From NCBI RefSeq assembly GCF_026210795.1, contig NC_089454.1, positions 3,398,501-3,462,500 of the forward strand: 64,000 nucleotides of DNA. Reading direction: 5' to 3'. Position 1 is the stretch's first letter. Each line of letters opens with the position of its first letter. Positions 11,120 to 23,391 of this stretch are shown piece by piece. Origin of the DNA: Rhizophagus irregularis. Its lineage: Eukaryota > Glomeromycota > Glomeromycetes > Glomerales > Glomeraceae. The translations under genes were made by a program, and so were the position numbers. The notes below the pieces were generated by a model. The model had not been told where the DNA came from. It was given only the letters and a program-made list of their open reading frames with translations, and ran no database searches.

Positions 11120-11985
11120 TATAGTCAGTTTTGTCTATTGAATTTATTTTTAGTTTTACATCATTCCATATTTGATTATATTTACATATGGCAAATTTTA
11201 TTTGAAAGAAAAATATATAGACTTCCCACAGTTTTATCGAATTATTTAGAAAATTTTGTTTTTGTTTATTTCATCATTCTGTATCCGATAGTATGTACAT
11301 ACAGCTTTTTTAATAAAGAAAGAATCATACATGCACGTTATTTATAACGTGTAGTACAAGAATTAAAAGGTAAAATTAATGAGCTAGGTATGTGGGATAT
11401 TGGATGTTTATATGATTTTACATTTTTAATGAAGAATCAAGTCAGTTGTCAGTTAATAGAATTATTAAGGTGCTATAAATAACTGAAGAAAAATTGTTGT
11501 ATAAGGTACTGAAACAAATAACTGGGAGAGCTTTATTAGAATTCAAAGTGCTTATTTGGGAACCAAGGAATGAGTTACAAATAAAGGAAGAAAAGCGATG
11601 CGGTATTAGCGGTAAAGATAAAAAAGCTAAGTCACATAGTAAACGCACTGAAGTGGGTGTTAAAGATGTTGGCTGTAAGATATTAGAAAGTAATTGGAAT
11701 AAATGGAATGATTTGGCATTCTATCGAGGTGGTCATTGGGCAAATTTTTAGGTAGATCATGACAGTCACCTTTGAATTTGAGGTCACATCATGGTTTTTA
11801 ACAATGATGTGATCGTTTAGATGACAGGTTGACTTGTTCTTTATGAAAAGTAGTCTTGTTTCATAATGCTTAATTCTTATATGTATTTGTTTATCTTATA
11901 TTTTGTAAGTTTATATATGTAAGTAAGCATGATTATAATAGGACATGATCGCATCTATAATAAAGTTTTAAAAAAAAAAAAAAAA
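11120..11985 (+). mobile_element. 5'-truncated LINE (non-LTR retrotransposon)
   Basis: An 866-bp insertion ending in AATAAAG and a run of about 18 A. The repeat AATTAGATTATATTATTTA is present on both sides (11101-11119 and 11986-12004), a 17-19 bp target duplication of the kind LINEs make; its first A residues merge with the tail. The 11494-11751 frame (FKVLIWEPRNELQIKEEKRC, ending WNDLAFYRGGHWANF) resembles the C-terminal end of fungal LINE polyproteins by my recollection only. The rest is 3' untranslated sequence. There is no reverse transcriptase core, so it is dead on arrival. Confidence 0.75.
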
Positions 11986-12004
11986 AATTAGATTATATTA
12001 TTTA

Positions 12005-12135
12005 GATTATATGGTGATAATTAGATTATATTATTTAGATCATATGGTGGTACCCAGATTATATGATGGTATTTAGATCATATGGTGATACAGTGATGAT
12101 ACCCAGATTATATGGTGATAATATAATCTAGGGCA
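12005..12135. repeat. degenerate GATTATATGGTG tandem repeat
   Basis: Irregular copies of a 20-30 bp unit (AGATTATATGGTGATA or ATCATATGGTGGTACCC) stretch up to the palindrome at 12136. The LINE target duplication lies within the same repeat. Confidence 0.5.
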
Positions 12136-12185
12136 AGTGGGATACCACCATGTGATATAATTATATCACATGGTGGTATTCCACT
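12136..12185. repeat. 50-bp near-perfect palindrome
   Basis: AGTGGGATACCACCATG on the left faces CATGGTGGTATTCCACT on the right, with an ATATAATTATAT centre and one mismatch. It could extrude as a cruciform or be the core of a decayed foldback element. Confidence 0.75.
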
Positions 12186-12189
12186 GGTC

Positions 12190-12385
12190 CAATTTTATGT
12201 GAACATTTTTTTTGTTTATAGCTCTCATCAAGCTCTACAAAATAAAAAAAAATCCATATGAATCAGATCACTAGATGCCAAGATAATTGCAAAAAACTAA
12301 AAATAGAAAAGGAGCAAATTAGGCTTTTTTTGGCAAAAAGTTAGTTATGAATTATTTAAAAGATATACAGTATAGGGTCCTGGAA
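12190..12385. mobile_element. decayed relative of the 297-bp MITE
   Basis: It keeps the right half of the 3067-3363 family in order: CTCATCAAGCTCTACAAAAT, GATCACTAGATGCCAAGATA, a GGCAAAAAGTTAGTTATGA stretch, and an end GGGTCCT preceded by GATATACAGTATA. The left end is lost or merged into the repeats before it. No target duplication was found. Confidence 0.45.
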
Positions 12386-12560
12386 AACTACTCCTAAAGA
12401 GTTTTGTTAATTCATTATTTCAGTAATTTTTTTACAAATTGAAATTGCAAATAATAAAATTATTTCTAATAAAATATCTCATATTTGGCTTAAAAAATTA
12501 GAATTATGATGGGCATGAAAAGAAGATATATTAGAATATTGAAAATTTTTTTTAAAAAAA

Positions 12561-13055
12561 ATGGAAAAGTTTGAATGTTTAATATCAACCTTTATAGGAG
12601 AAGATATAATACAAATTAACCCAGAAATTTTTAGTGGTGAACTTTTACATATTCTTATAACTTATGATGAATATTTATTTTACTCTAATGATAATCAGCC
12701 AATTGTTTGGGAACCAATTGGTGAACTACTTCTTTATAAAAAAGAATAAGAAAAATCAATTATATTTAGTAAATTTTTATTAGAAATAATTGATAATTAA
12801 CATTTGAATAAATATTAGCAAATCCAAATATTCTAATAGAAACAAGAAAGTATTTGAAATCTGATAAAAATGAAGATGGGTAGTGAACCTCAAATCATTT
12901 GGTAAATCAAATAATTAATTATGTAATTCCAATTTTTAATATTGTTTATCCTAAAGCAATTGCTATAATGGCATTTAATAATAGTACAAACCATGATGCC
13001 ATACCAGCTGATTGACTGTTCACTAATAAATTTGGGAAATTTGGTGACTAAAAGA
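12561..13055 (+). pseudogene. DDE transposase relic
   Basis: A 62-codon open segment (MEKFECLISTFIGEDI, then ITYDEYLFYSND and PIVWEPIGELLLYKKE) resembles the block of fungal DDE transposases that reads THDE, FYxND and W. After several stops the reading resumes with YLKSDKNEDG, then VIPIFNIVYPKA and FNNSTNHDAIPAD. The second block fits the usual FDNxxNH motif, with the catalytic Asp replaced by Asn. Multiple stops and the lost Asp make it inactive. The family assignment is from memory of motif order, without alignment. Confidence 0.5.
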
Positions 13056-13612
13056 CTGTCAAATATTTATTTAATTTGACATGACGGACAAATTTAGGGT
13101 ATTTCATAAATCCGCCGTGATGCTGTATACATGCAAAAAAAAGTTTATTTTTTTTATTCACATCAAAGGTTGATACTTTATAACACAAAACGATTTAGAA
13201 TTTTTACCAATAAATTAAAATTTGGTATGGTGAAAATATTAACAGTTTATATTTGCTCAATTACAGTATCTAATTATAAAAAATCTGTACGACTGTACCA
13301 GACTTACTTTTCTTATACCAAGCTATTTTATAAAAAAATTCGATATATAATATTTATCAACTTAGATTTTAATGGTTAGAACAAAAATACAAAACTGTCG
13401 AATTAGAATAGCACCATCAAATTAATATTTCGATTTCCTATATTAGCAATTGATTACTAATAATGATTAACAAAAAAAAATACTTGATTTGTAAGTTGTA
13501 ACAAAATAAGTTAAAATTTCATACTTTATCGTTATATTTCTAACATTGAAAAAATAATTTTTTTTTCTTTTCTTATTTGATTTTTTTATTTGATTTTTTT
13601 TTGATAAAAAAA

Positions 13613-16068
13613 ATGTCATCCGATTTGAAATTAGATAAAGAATTAAAAGATGATGCTGAAATTCGTAACCTTTGGTTAGAGAGCATCCATATCCGAGATC
13701 AACAACAAATATTTAAAAAGACCAATGAATTTTATGATTTTATTATTGTTGGAGCTGGAACTGCAGGATGTGTATTAGCGAGAGAATTGATTTATAATAT
13801 CCCCAACATTAATATTTTGGTATTAGAAGCTGGTCCACCAAATACGCAAGTTAATGATATAATGCGTTCACCATGTGGTTTTCCTTCGGTATGTTTCGTT
13901 GTTTTGATATTATGAAGTTAATTGTTCATAAAATCCTTTCATTGATGATTTAATATAACAGGTTTATCGAACAAGTGAAACAGATTGGGGATATTCTACA
14001 GAAGATCAAAAAATGCCCAGTATTGTTGATCCTACTAAAGAAGTATTGAATAAAGGAATGCCTTATGCACGTGGCAAAGTTATTGGAGGATGCAGCACTA
14101 TAAATGCAATGGTTTATACGTAAATTTTTTTTCAAGTACTTTACATTCAATCAACAAGAAAAAGAGATTTAAAACAGCTTTCAAATTTATAATACGAAAA
14201 TTTCAGTTTATATTCTTAATTTTAAATGTTATGATTTCTTTAGACGAGGTCAAAAAGCTGATTACGACCTTTGGGCTGCTCAAGGTCCTGAATATAAAAT
14301 TTGGGATTATGATCATTGTCTCGAGGGTTAGTATCACATACTGTACATTATATTTTTTTTTTACTTTATTTATGAAAATTCTTTATTTTAAATCTTTTAT
14401 TTAATAATAGCTTTTAAAGCAGTTGAAAATAATGAGCGTAAAAGTCCTGATGAAGAATTTAAAAAATATCATGGGTTCAATGGTTTACTTAACGTACAAG
14501 ATAGTTCGGATGATAACTATGATATTTTAAAAGATATTTATAAGATCGCAAAAAATCTTGGAATTCCTTATAATAATGATTTTAATGGCGTTAGACAAAA
14601 TGGAGTAGGAGAACACCAGGTAAATAAATGCCAAGTTAAAGTTAATTTTAAACTTTAATTTATTAATTAATTTAATATATAGTATACGATGAAAGATGGA
14701 AAGCGCTTTTCATTGGCTGATGGTTATTTAACAGATGCATTAAAAAAAGTTGAGACTTATCCCCCTTCAAAACCATTCGAAATAGGGTCTCCTCACGGAT
14801 TAAGCGATGATGCTGCAAAATTCGTGGCAGTTAATGTTAAATCTTTTGCTCACATGTTAAATATTATTTGGAACGAAGAAAAGAAAGATGAAAATGTTGC
14901 AATTGGCGTGAAATATTTTTATGATGGTAGAGTCCACGAATCTTTTATTGCTCCAAAGGGTGAAGTGATTATTTGTGGTGGTGCTATTAATAGTCCTCAG
15001 GTAATTTTTTTAAAAAAAAATGAAATGAAATGAAAGATTTTCAATAAAACAATGAACTGATGAAGGTATTTAATAATTTTAAAAGATTTTAATGCTCTCT
15101 GGAATTGGACCAAAAAATAATTTAGAAGAAAATAATATCAAAGTTCGTAAAGAATTACCAGTCGGACGTAATTTATTGGAACACCCTTCATGTTGCGTCT
15201 CTGCCAAAGTTTCTGTTCCGAATTGTACAAGTGCTTCTCAATTACATTATTCGAGTAATGGTTATGAGCTTGGAATGTTTTATAAAAGTGATATTGATGG
15301 AAAAATTCCTAGTCAAGAGCATTTCCTTGATGAACGTCCTAATATTCAATTTTATGGTAAGCTAATATCTGAAATACTAATTTTTTTTTTTTTAAAAAAA
15401 AAATATTATTATTATTATAAAATGCTTAATCAATTTATAACTTTGTAGCGAATACAGTTAAACTCGGACTCGCTATTGCTGAACCAGGAAAAAATGAAAT
15501 TCTTACTTTGTTATCGGTTCTTAATCTTCCATCAAGTGTTGGTCATTTAGAATTACGTAGCTCTAATCCATTTATACATCCAAAAATATTTCTTAACCTT
15601 TATGAAAAACCTGATGATTTGTATAATATGATGAGCAGTCTTAAACTGTCACGTGAAATACTCAAACAACCTCCATTAAGTACTGTTTGGGGCGTAAAAG
15701 AAATTGGATTTGATACAGACAAAGAGATGAGCGATGAAGATTGGGAACAATATATTCGTAAAGTGGTAAGTTTTGATAAATTTGATTAATAAACTAATGG
15801 AGCAAATGAATCGAAATTTTACAATGATTTTTTTCTCTCATTCTAGTCAATCACATCATCTCATCCATGTGGTACTGTAAAGATGGCACCAGAATCTCAA
15901 GGAGGATGTATTAATCATCGTCTTCAAGTTTATGGAACCAAAAATCTTCGAGTTGTTGATGCTTCAATCTTTCCAACTATTCCGGCTGGTAATCTTAATG
16001 CCCCCACTGCTATGGTTGCATGGAAAGCAAGTAGGTTAATTGAAGAGGATTACAAAAATAAAGCTTGA
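13613..16068 (+). CDS. GMC-family FAD oxidoreductase (choline-dehydrogenase-like)
   Basis: Eight exons (13613-13888, 13962-14119, 14244-14326, 14411-14619, 14683-15000, 15086-15356, 15449-15765, 15847-16068) keep phase at every GT..AG junction and encode 617 residues, normal for GMC enzymes. The family oxidises alcohols such as choline or aryl alcohols using FAD. The N-terminus has the dinucleotide fold ([17 protein letters not shown], ending in VLEAGP at about residues 43-76). The first GMC signature follows ([15 protein letters not shown], then Y-x-R-G), with a second at [20 protein letters not shown]. The C-terminal catalytic segment has SHPCGTVKM and [18 protein letters not shown], giving the His and Asn of the active site. 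No signal peptide is seen, so a cytosolic enzyme is likely. I chose the second in-frame ATG (MSSDLKL) because the stretch upstream is T-rich leader. The substrate cannot be told from sequence. Confidence 0.93.
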
Positions 16069-18160
16069 TGATAAAGAAAACTCCTCAAGCATTAACATAA
16101 CCTAGAGATTATGTGATCTTTATAATACAGATGAATGTATCTATTTATCTCTGTCCTTTATCTCATTAATATTATAACTGATTTCTTTAAAAATACGATA
16201 TTTTTCAAATTCAATGATAAGTTGGATATTATTAATAAACATAATAATCCAAGTTGATATGTCCCGATGCGCGTCTTTAAGTCCACAGATTTCCGTATGC
16301 GTTCCTGTCACATGCAGTACAGGACATTCAGTGACGCTTTTCAGAAATTCTTTTCTTAAGGAGAAACAATACTAGAAAAAGAAAAAATGATAACTACGTT
16401 AATATTCGAATAGTACATCATTTGTTGAACACAACTCCATTCCGAAACATACCTAATATTTATTTTATGACTATTTCCGAGTCATTTAAACACGAATAAG
16501 CAAGATTAAATTAATAAGTAGTATGTAAGGATATAATGATCATTAAAAAAAAAGTACATACTTTAATATAAATAAAAAAAAAGAAATATTGGTAACTTTA
16601 TTTTACTTTAAGATATGTGCAAACTGCAAACTTAAGGGAAAACATCAGAATATACTATATAATCCTCCAAATTAACGAGATATTATGAAAGAACGGTACT
16701 AAATGAATGGTAAAAAAATTTTACATCGACAAGATTTGTTTTAAGCACTTAAAACCCACAGAATTAATACTGACTTTTTTGAACTGATGCATAAAAATAA
16801 CATTTTACTCTTAAAGAAATCACGGTAATGAATATGGTATTAATAAATCTCTGCTGTTCTTGTCGGTAAATACTATTCATAAAACTTGATAAATGATAAA
16901 ATGTTAGACTTCTTAAGTTCCAAAGTACAATACCCTTAATTAATCAAAAACAATGATTTTCTATAAGTAAAATGGGTTCAAATTTTTTGTTTGAGGTGGT
17001 AGTGGATATACTGTCTTATATTTAGCCTAAATAAACTAAAAGATATATTATATATGAAGGCCGTCTAATTTTGAAATACATCAAATTCTGTACACAAATC
17101 AATTATAAGATATTCGAGATTTCCAGTTCGTTTTTTGAGACGTTTCTATATTTCGCATTTTTCATTGTTCTCTATTTCATTGATTAATACAATATCCTTC
17201 TCCAATATTCAGTAGTTAATATTAACCAATGGTATCTAAATCTTTTTCATTGCAAAAATTAAAAAAAAATTTTTCACGATTAGTCTAAACCATACCCTTT
17301 TTAAGATATTAAACAGTTAAAGTGACAAAATTTATCAATCGGGTAACTAGGAAACTAGGATTAAGACCAGAGTTGTAGTGAACTGGCGGGGCCATAGCTT
17401 CAAAACAGAATATACCCTATTTCGAACAATGACTTTTAAATCGATTTCGCGATAAGTCTCGTGAATAAAAACAACTTCCCTACTAAGCTTTGAAATCCTA
17501 TTCCATGATATTATATGAACTTACCCAACAATATAGCAAAAAAAATTTTTTATGGGCACTATAAATCACATATAAATAAACACATTCGAAGTATTACACT
17601 ATGATGTTTTTTATCCAAAAAATATTGGGTTGCAAAAATCAATAAATAAATCTTTCGATAATTTAATTTGTTGGTTAATTATATTGCCTGTTTTTTTTTG
17701 TTATGCGTAATACATATTCGCATTTATTTCAATGGAGGGTAGGATCCAGCATAAGAAATTTACTACGAGCTTTAAGTATTAACATTACGAATATTATCGT
17801 GCAGTAATTTAATATATTTAATAGATATCTCAGTTTTTAATAATATTGTAAATGTACTAAACAAATTGACAAACTAAGAAATTTGTAAAATATTCTACTA
17901 CTCTATTCTTAGTGTTTAATGACTCTCTTGAATATATAAAAAGTATAAATATAAAAATTACCTAGTATAAAATAATTATATAAAAGTCAATTTCTTTTAT
18001 ACATATCTTATACGACTTGCATGATATACTTGTATTAAGATTGTTATACCCAATTGCCTTTTCAACGGATTTCCATTCTAACATTCTTTGTATAACATTG
18101 TAGAGTATTTTCAATAATTTCAGATCGACATAATCCTAAATCACTAATATATACATATGT
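16069..18160. other. intergenic region
   Basis: AT-rich DNA with no ORF of coding character on either strand, no repeat array and no recognised RNA gene. Its start includes the 3' untranslated region of the oxidoreductase. Confidence 0.6.
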
Positions 18161-18315
18161 TGTGCCCCAAGTTGACGATTGCCCCAAATCAACGATCGGC
18201 CTAAATTATCGGCCCATCTTTATAATGCCTTAAGAATTTTCAAAGCATTACCTTTCACATATAGTAATCATCGATGATTATCGTCAATTTGGGGCATATT
18301 GAGATTTGGGGCACA
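18161..18315. mobile_element. 155-bp foldback MITE
   Basis: The terminal inverted repeats are TGTGCCCCAA and TTGGGGCACA. Each arm repeats the TGCCCCAAAT motif a second time, and the arms pair through TTGACGAT and GTCAATTTGGGG. Flanks share ACATAT on both sides, but an exact 8-bp duplication is not present. Confidence 0.6.
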
Positions 18316-18599
18316 AACATATATACTTTATCTACTTTATTTTTTTTCATTTTCTTCATCATTTTCATCTTCTTTATTCTTATGATATAAAATATTGCCA
18401 TTATGAAAATCACAATGAATAAGCTTTTGCTTACAACATATGTAATTTTTGTTTTCAATTATATTTGACTATTTCTTTTAAATTACTTCTTAAATTTCCT
18501 TTGTTTGCATAATCCATTACTATTATATAATTAGAAGTGGGTAAGAGAGTAGCATTATTAGGGTATAGCATCATTAGGTATAGATATAAATGTGTGTCA

Positions 18600-18970
18600 G
18601 GTTGACGGCGCAGTGTGGCGCAGTAATTTCAAAAAAATTCAAGTTAAAGATTTTCTTTTTAATGTAAAGCTTTCAAATTTACACATTAGATGTATTTTCA
18701 TCTGTTTTACAAATTCACTTATAAATGGAAGGAGGTTTTGGAAATAGATTTTGACTTTAGTATATAACAACCGATTTAATCGTCTTTGTCCAAAATTGGA
18801 TTTGTCGAAAAAACAGTTTTTGTTAAATAACTCGAAAATGGCCTTCTAAACCACCTATAGTAAATTTGTAGAGCGGACGAAAATACATCTAGTGCAGGAA
18901 TTTAAAGGTTTATTTTAAATAAAAAAAAATTGCAATTTAATTTTTTTTTTTGGAAAAATCGCTGCATCAT
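18600..18970. repeat. foldback repeat with ~150-bp arms
   Basis: The left arm contains ACATTAGATGTATTTTCATC and TTTTACAAATTCACTTATA; the right arm, reversed, contains GCACTAGATGTATTTTCGTC and CTCTACAAATTTACTATA. GGCGCAGT copies stand near 18609 and 18622 and again near 19524. No termini were fixed. From 18971 to 20107 I see nothing else except AT-rich DNA and a few single-copy stretches. Confidence 0.55.
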
Positions 18971-20107
18971 TATCACAATTTCTTTATTAAAGTTTTATGT
19001 TTTAACATTAATTAATTTATGTACAATAATCTAAGTATTATTAAATAAAAATATTTAATAAAATTACAAAAAATTATACATTATAATGTAAAATTTTTAG
19101 AGAATTGCGCCTAAATACTAAAGAATGTAAATATTCAAAATACTATCACCTAATAAGATTACAAAATATTACATTTTGAAAAACTACGTCTTGCAAATCT
19201 ATATAAAATTACATTGATTACATTTTATAAGATTACAAAAATATTATAATACGTAAACCTTCATGGCCTCATAAGCTTATGTAAATCTACGAATAAAAAA
19301 ATTTTAGAGTTTTACACCATATTTAATTTACTGATGATGTTAATCTATTTTTCCATATATATATATATATATTCCTCTATAGATATCCCAAAATAAAACG
19401 GACATATTACTCTTCTTACATTCTGATCTTCAATCTTTGAAAATCATCACGCGTACAATAGACGCAGTGAAATTATTCACATGTCTCGTCACATGACCTA
19501 AATCACACTCCTCAATAAATTTGGCGCAGTATATGAGTATATCTTGATATTTGGCACAGTATTATACTGGCGATAAAAAAATCGACTGTTATTGTAATGT
19601 ATTAAGCAACAAATTTCAGGCGGAATGGAATGTTATGAAAATGAATTAGTATGGATCGGAAATACGTCTACATTGATTATTTTTTTTTTTATATCTCATT
19701 GCTAACCTTCGAATTCTTCCTATAAAATCGAAATTACTTCCTCTCAGAAAAGTTCTCTTGCGGGGAATAATCTTTTACATAGTCTATGCGGGTGGGAGTG
19801 ATATAGATAGACTAAAATTTTGTAGATATGGGTGGGATAAAGTATTTCGGAAATCTGATATTAGTATGAGAAACTTAGTGATAGAAACAAATTAGCTATA
19901 GATATTTTCCTAGAAAGTGAGAGAGCAAAGAAATAATTTGATGCTGGGACTCTCATTTATCGCTTAGGTTCCGAGTACTCCCTCCCTCTTTGATAGCATC
20001 ATTTATTTCCACTCGCTATATATCCATATATCTAAAAAATCATTAAAAGTGTTATTTGAAAAAATTTTTTTTTGGCAAAAGTAAATGAACGGCTATAAAC
20101 GGAAAAG

Positions 20108-20348
20108 CCAAAGAGTCACCGCCAAAGTGGCCGTCGTGAACTCTTTGGAGGATAGTAAACTCAGTTTGCTCATCGCCCAAGTGGCCGTCATGAACATACT
20201 GGCCTTTTCATCAAAATAAAAAAGCAAGATCTAATTTCTTGACTTTTCATCACAATGACAAGCAAGATCACCGCCCAAGTGGCCGTCGCGATCTGGCTTG
20301 AGCAAAGTTCACCTCCCAAAGTCTCGCCGCCCAAGTGGCCGTCGCGAA
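20108..20348. repeat. four copies of a 24-bp GC-rich motif
   Basis: The core TCACCGCCCAAGTGGCCGTC followed by GYGA occurs at 20116-20139, 20171-20193, 20268-20291 and 20324-20347, within 430 bp upstream of the gene at 20538. The ends of each copy are complementary (TCAC and GTGA). Copy 1 is bracketed by a perfect 9-bp inverted repeat (CCAAAGAGT, ACTCTTTGG) and copy 3 by a shorter one. GC content is far above the surroundings. It may be a regulatory array or a small mobile palindrome. Confidence 0.8.
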
Positions 20349-20537
20349 GTACTCTGTCATTTTCCAGTCTGTCAATTTACTTGAGAAATCACTAGAAATA
20401 TTTTGGCCGCGCAAAGTATATAAGTAAATTGTGTAACCGTTAAGATTTGATGGTTATCATCACGTGAGCAGAGATCGCGTTCGCGCTTCTCTACTTTTGA
20501 ATGTCAGATTCTAAGCTCGCTAACAAAACCACAGAGA

Positions 20538-22962
20538 ATGTCTACCGGCGTCTGGTCATACTGTGTTGATATTAGTACAGAGAATCCGAAGACTCATGCA
20601 TACTTTAGTATCGTACAGGCAAGGTTTTGGACCTTCGAACATTACATTAATTGGATATGTGAGAACACTGAGCCTCCTATTTGGACCACATGCATAGAAC
20701 AATTTTACGAGTCTCTGCGTATTATAAATAAATTCAAATCGGCACCTCTTAGCGTTCGAGCATATGTGAAAAGTCTCGCGGAAATTATGGATGTAAGTAA
20801 CAAGATCTATTTATTTGATTTGCTCGTAGAATGCTTATAAAAATATGAATTAGGAAACTGAAAGACAAGATACGATGGAAGCAATTGAGATGACATATCT
20901 AGCACTAATAAAAGAACGACAGGGCAAAAATCTTAGCAAGGTTCGTGGTTGTTAACATCTATTGGTACGATCTAAATGGAAAACTTACGCGTGTAGCTTG
21001 CAATCCAAATAGAACTTGTTACATGCACAAACGAACAAAAAGGCTTATGATTATGCCATAGGTGTTGTTAGTTCCAAAAGACAAGCGAATAAAAGAAAAT
21101 ATTCCCGTGAGCAGAAAAAGAGAGGATCAGACAATAGTGACGATGAGGAAGCAATGGAAGGATCTGTTCTCTTTGGTGAATCAAATGATGAAATTGGTGG
21201 TTCAGGAAGCCAAAGGTATTTCTTTAAAGACCATATGAGATTTTTCTGATGGTCATACCTAATTTTAATTCATTCATATAAAGTTTCTCTAATGCAAGAT
21301 CAGCGGTGCACACGACTTTTTCTAGACACGAACCAAATGAGAACATTTACAAGAAAAATCAGGATAATGGATACCAACTTCAAGACGAAGAGAATCACAA
21401 GAATGCTATAGCTGGTGGTACGTTGCAAATGAATAGCTTGTGCTACAAGTTCACCATAAGGCTGACACAGTTGCTTGAATTCGGGTGATGATTCTCAAAA
21501 AGTGGCGGAATCAATGATTGGCAAAGTGGAAAGAACAGCACTGATGGTAGACGATGTCAATTTGGAGGAAACTTTCGGAGATTACTGTAATGAATGCGAT
21601 AATATCTTTGAGTGAGTAGAGTTGTACCTGTGGTTTATACGAACTTAAAAATAGGTAGACTTACTTGTTATTATCACCTTTTATTAGCTTATGTCATAGT
21701 GACATAATGGATCTTCGACCTGCTTCAAAATTCACAGAAAAAATTCCTGAAGTAATCTGGGAGAAATTCGTGACAAACACATATCCGGAATACAAAATAT
21801 CTGAAACATGGGAAAAATTAATACAGGATACCTTCAAGGTATGTTACAAAATCTGGAAAAAGATGAATTGTTTTTAAGCTAATTTTTATTATTCGTTGAT
21901 GTCCAAATAGCAAAGAGAGTCATTGGCAGAATGGATAGAGGTCTGGCGCGGACTTTATGCAATTTCCGATAAAAACGAAAGCAGAGATCCGGTGATACTG
22001 ATGATAAAGGATGCGATATATAATATTCTTGCCCCATAGTATGTTTAAACTTTATGATCCTTTTTATGCTTTCAGTCCATTATGTTAATATTTCTATTTT
22101 ATTTTTTTAGTATTGAAGCTTTCAAATCACCATACAATATATTAAAATCAGGCGAACTTGGAGAAAATCAGTATAACTCACAATTTGTGAGTCCAATACT
22201 GAATAATACGCTTAAAGCTATCCTTGATATCAACTGGAGAATGTAAGTGAATTCAATTATCCTTTCTGAGAATATTCATCGGCAGTGATTAATTAACATT
22301 ATGACATTACACTGTTATAGCCTTGAAGTCCCTGTTGAAAGTAGCAAGCACCGACGTAATGCTAAAATAAACCCAATTATTGACAAAGTCTTGGAAGCAA
22401 AACGTGTAGATGGTCTTGCCCGTCTCTGGCAAAGTCATGAAGAAGTGTTCATTTATGAACAGACAGGACCGCCAGATTTCGATGATGTTACTCAACTTTT
22501 CATCCATGATTACAAGTTAGTTCGGACCATGAGGGATGTACTCAATCAGAGAATTATTCTTCATCTTAGAGATGGAATATCGGATCATAAAGATCTAGCA
22601 AGCTTTGGTGCATTTGGCCATCGCACCGAGGTATCTTTATTTTGGTGTACAATGCACCAAAAATCATATTGTCTTCAGGAATACGGAAGTTTTCAAATTC
22701 CTGCAATTTGGCAGGATCTTCCTGTACTAGCCGAAGCAATTATAACCTGCCTAAAATTTTTTGTGAGTATTATGAAGTTTACATAATTCTACTCTTTCGC
22801 TATTTTTTCTAATGATTGTTTTACATTTAGTCCTTTATGAAAGAAAATGTCGAAAAGGTCAAGTTATATACTGACCAAAAAAATAAGTTATTTGCCAAGC
22901 GGAAAGTTCATATAGTAAAGGAGAATCCACCAACGCCAAATCGGCCTAAAAAGCAAAAGTGA
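20538..22962 (+). CDS. hypothetical protein, 585 aa, ten exons
   Basis: I do not recognise this family. Ten exons (20538-20792, 20854-20940, 21013-21215, 21299-21417, 21503-21611, 21688-21838, 21911-22038, 22111-22242, 22321-22762, 22831-22962) keep phase throughout and give 585 residues. The N-terminus (MSTGVWSYCVDISTENPKTH) is not a signal peptide. Residues ~125-160 are Lys/Arg/Asp/Glu rich and probably disordered (REQKKRGSDNSDDEEAMEGS). The middle has CNECDNIFDLCHSDIMDLRP, a possible metal site but with too few ligands to call. The C-terminal part is a compact globular domain (ending with AIITCLKFF), followed by a basic tail NRPKKQK that could act as a nuclear signal. The fourth intron is the least certain. 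The GC-rich repeat lies upstream. Confidence 0.8.
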
Positions 22963-23391
22963 GAGTCGTTAAAAGCTGTCTAAAATTGAGCGACTTAAAT
23001 TCTAAATAAATATCAAAATTTTAATTAAGTTTACCTCCCGTATGCGGTATGATGTGGGGTGTGTACTGGGAAAAGTGTATATGTAATGTATCTGTTTATG
23101 CGATAATTTTTCTTGGCAAAGTGATTGGCGTTCCGAAACGAAACGCACACGTGATTTTTCATCGGACTAAGATTTTTTTTCCCAGATGTATCTATTCCAG
23201 AGTAAGTTATTGTATTATTACTGCTTTTCGGACATGAACGAAGCGGGTGCATATATGTATATTTTTTTTCAGTCAAATCACATTCCTCAGCTCTATTAAC
23301 TCAAAATGATACAGCATCAGGTGTGTAATTGCCGAAATCTCAGTGTTTTATTGGCTAAAGAAAAAATCCGAAATCTGATTAATAGATGATA
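22963..23391. other. intergenic region
   Basis: Downstream region of the 20538 gene. ORFs on both strands here overlap each other and show no coding character. Confidence 0.5.
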
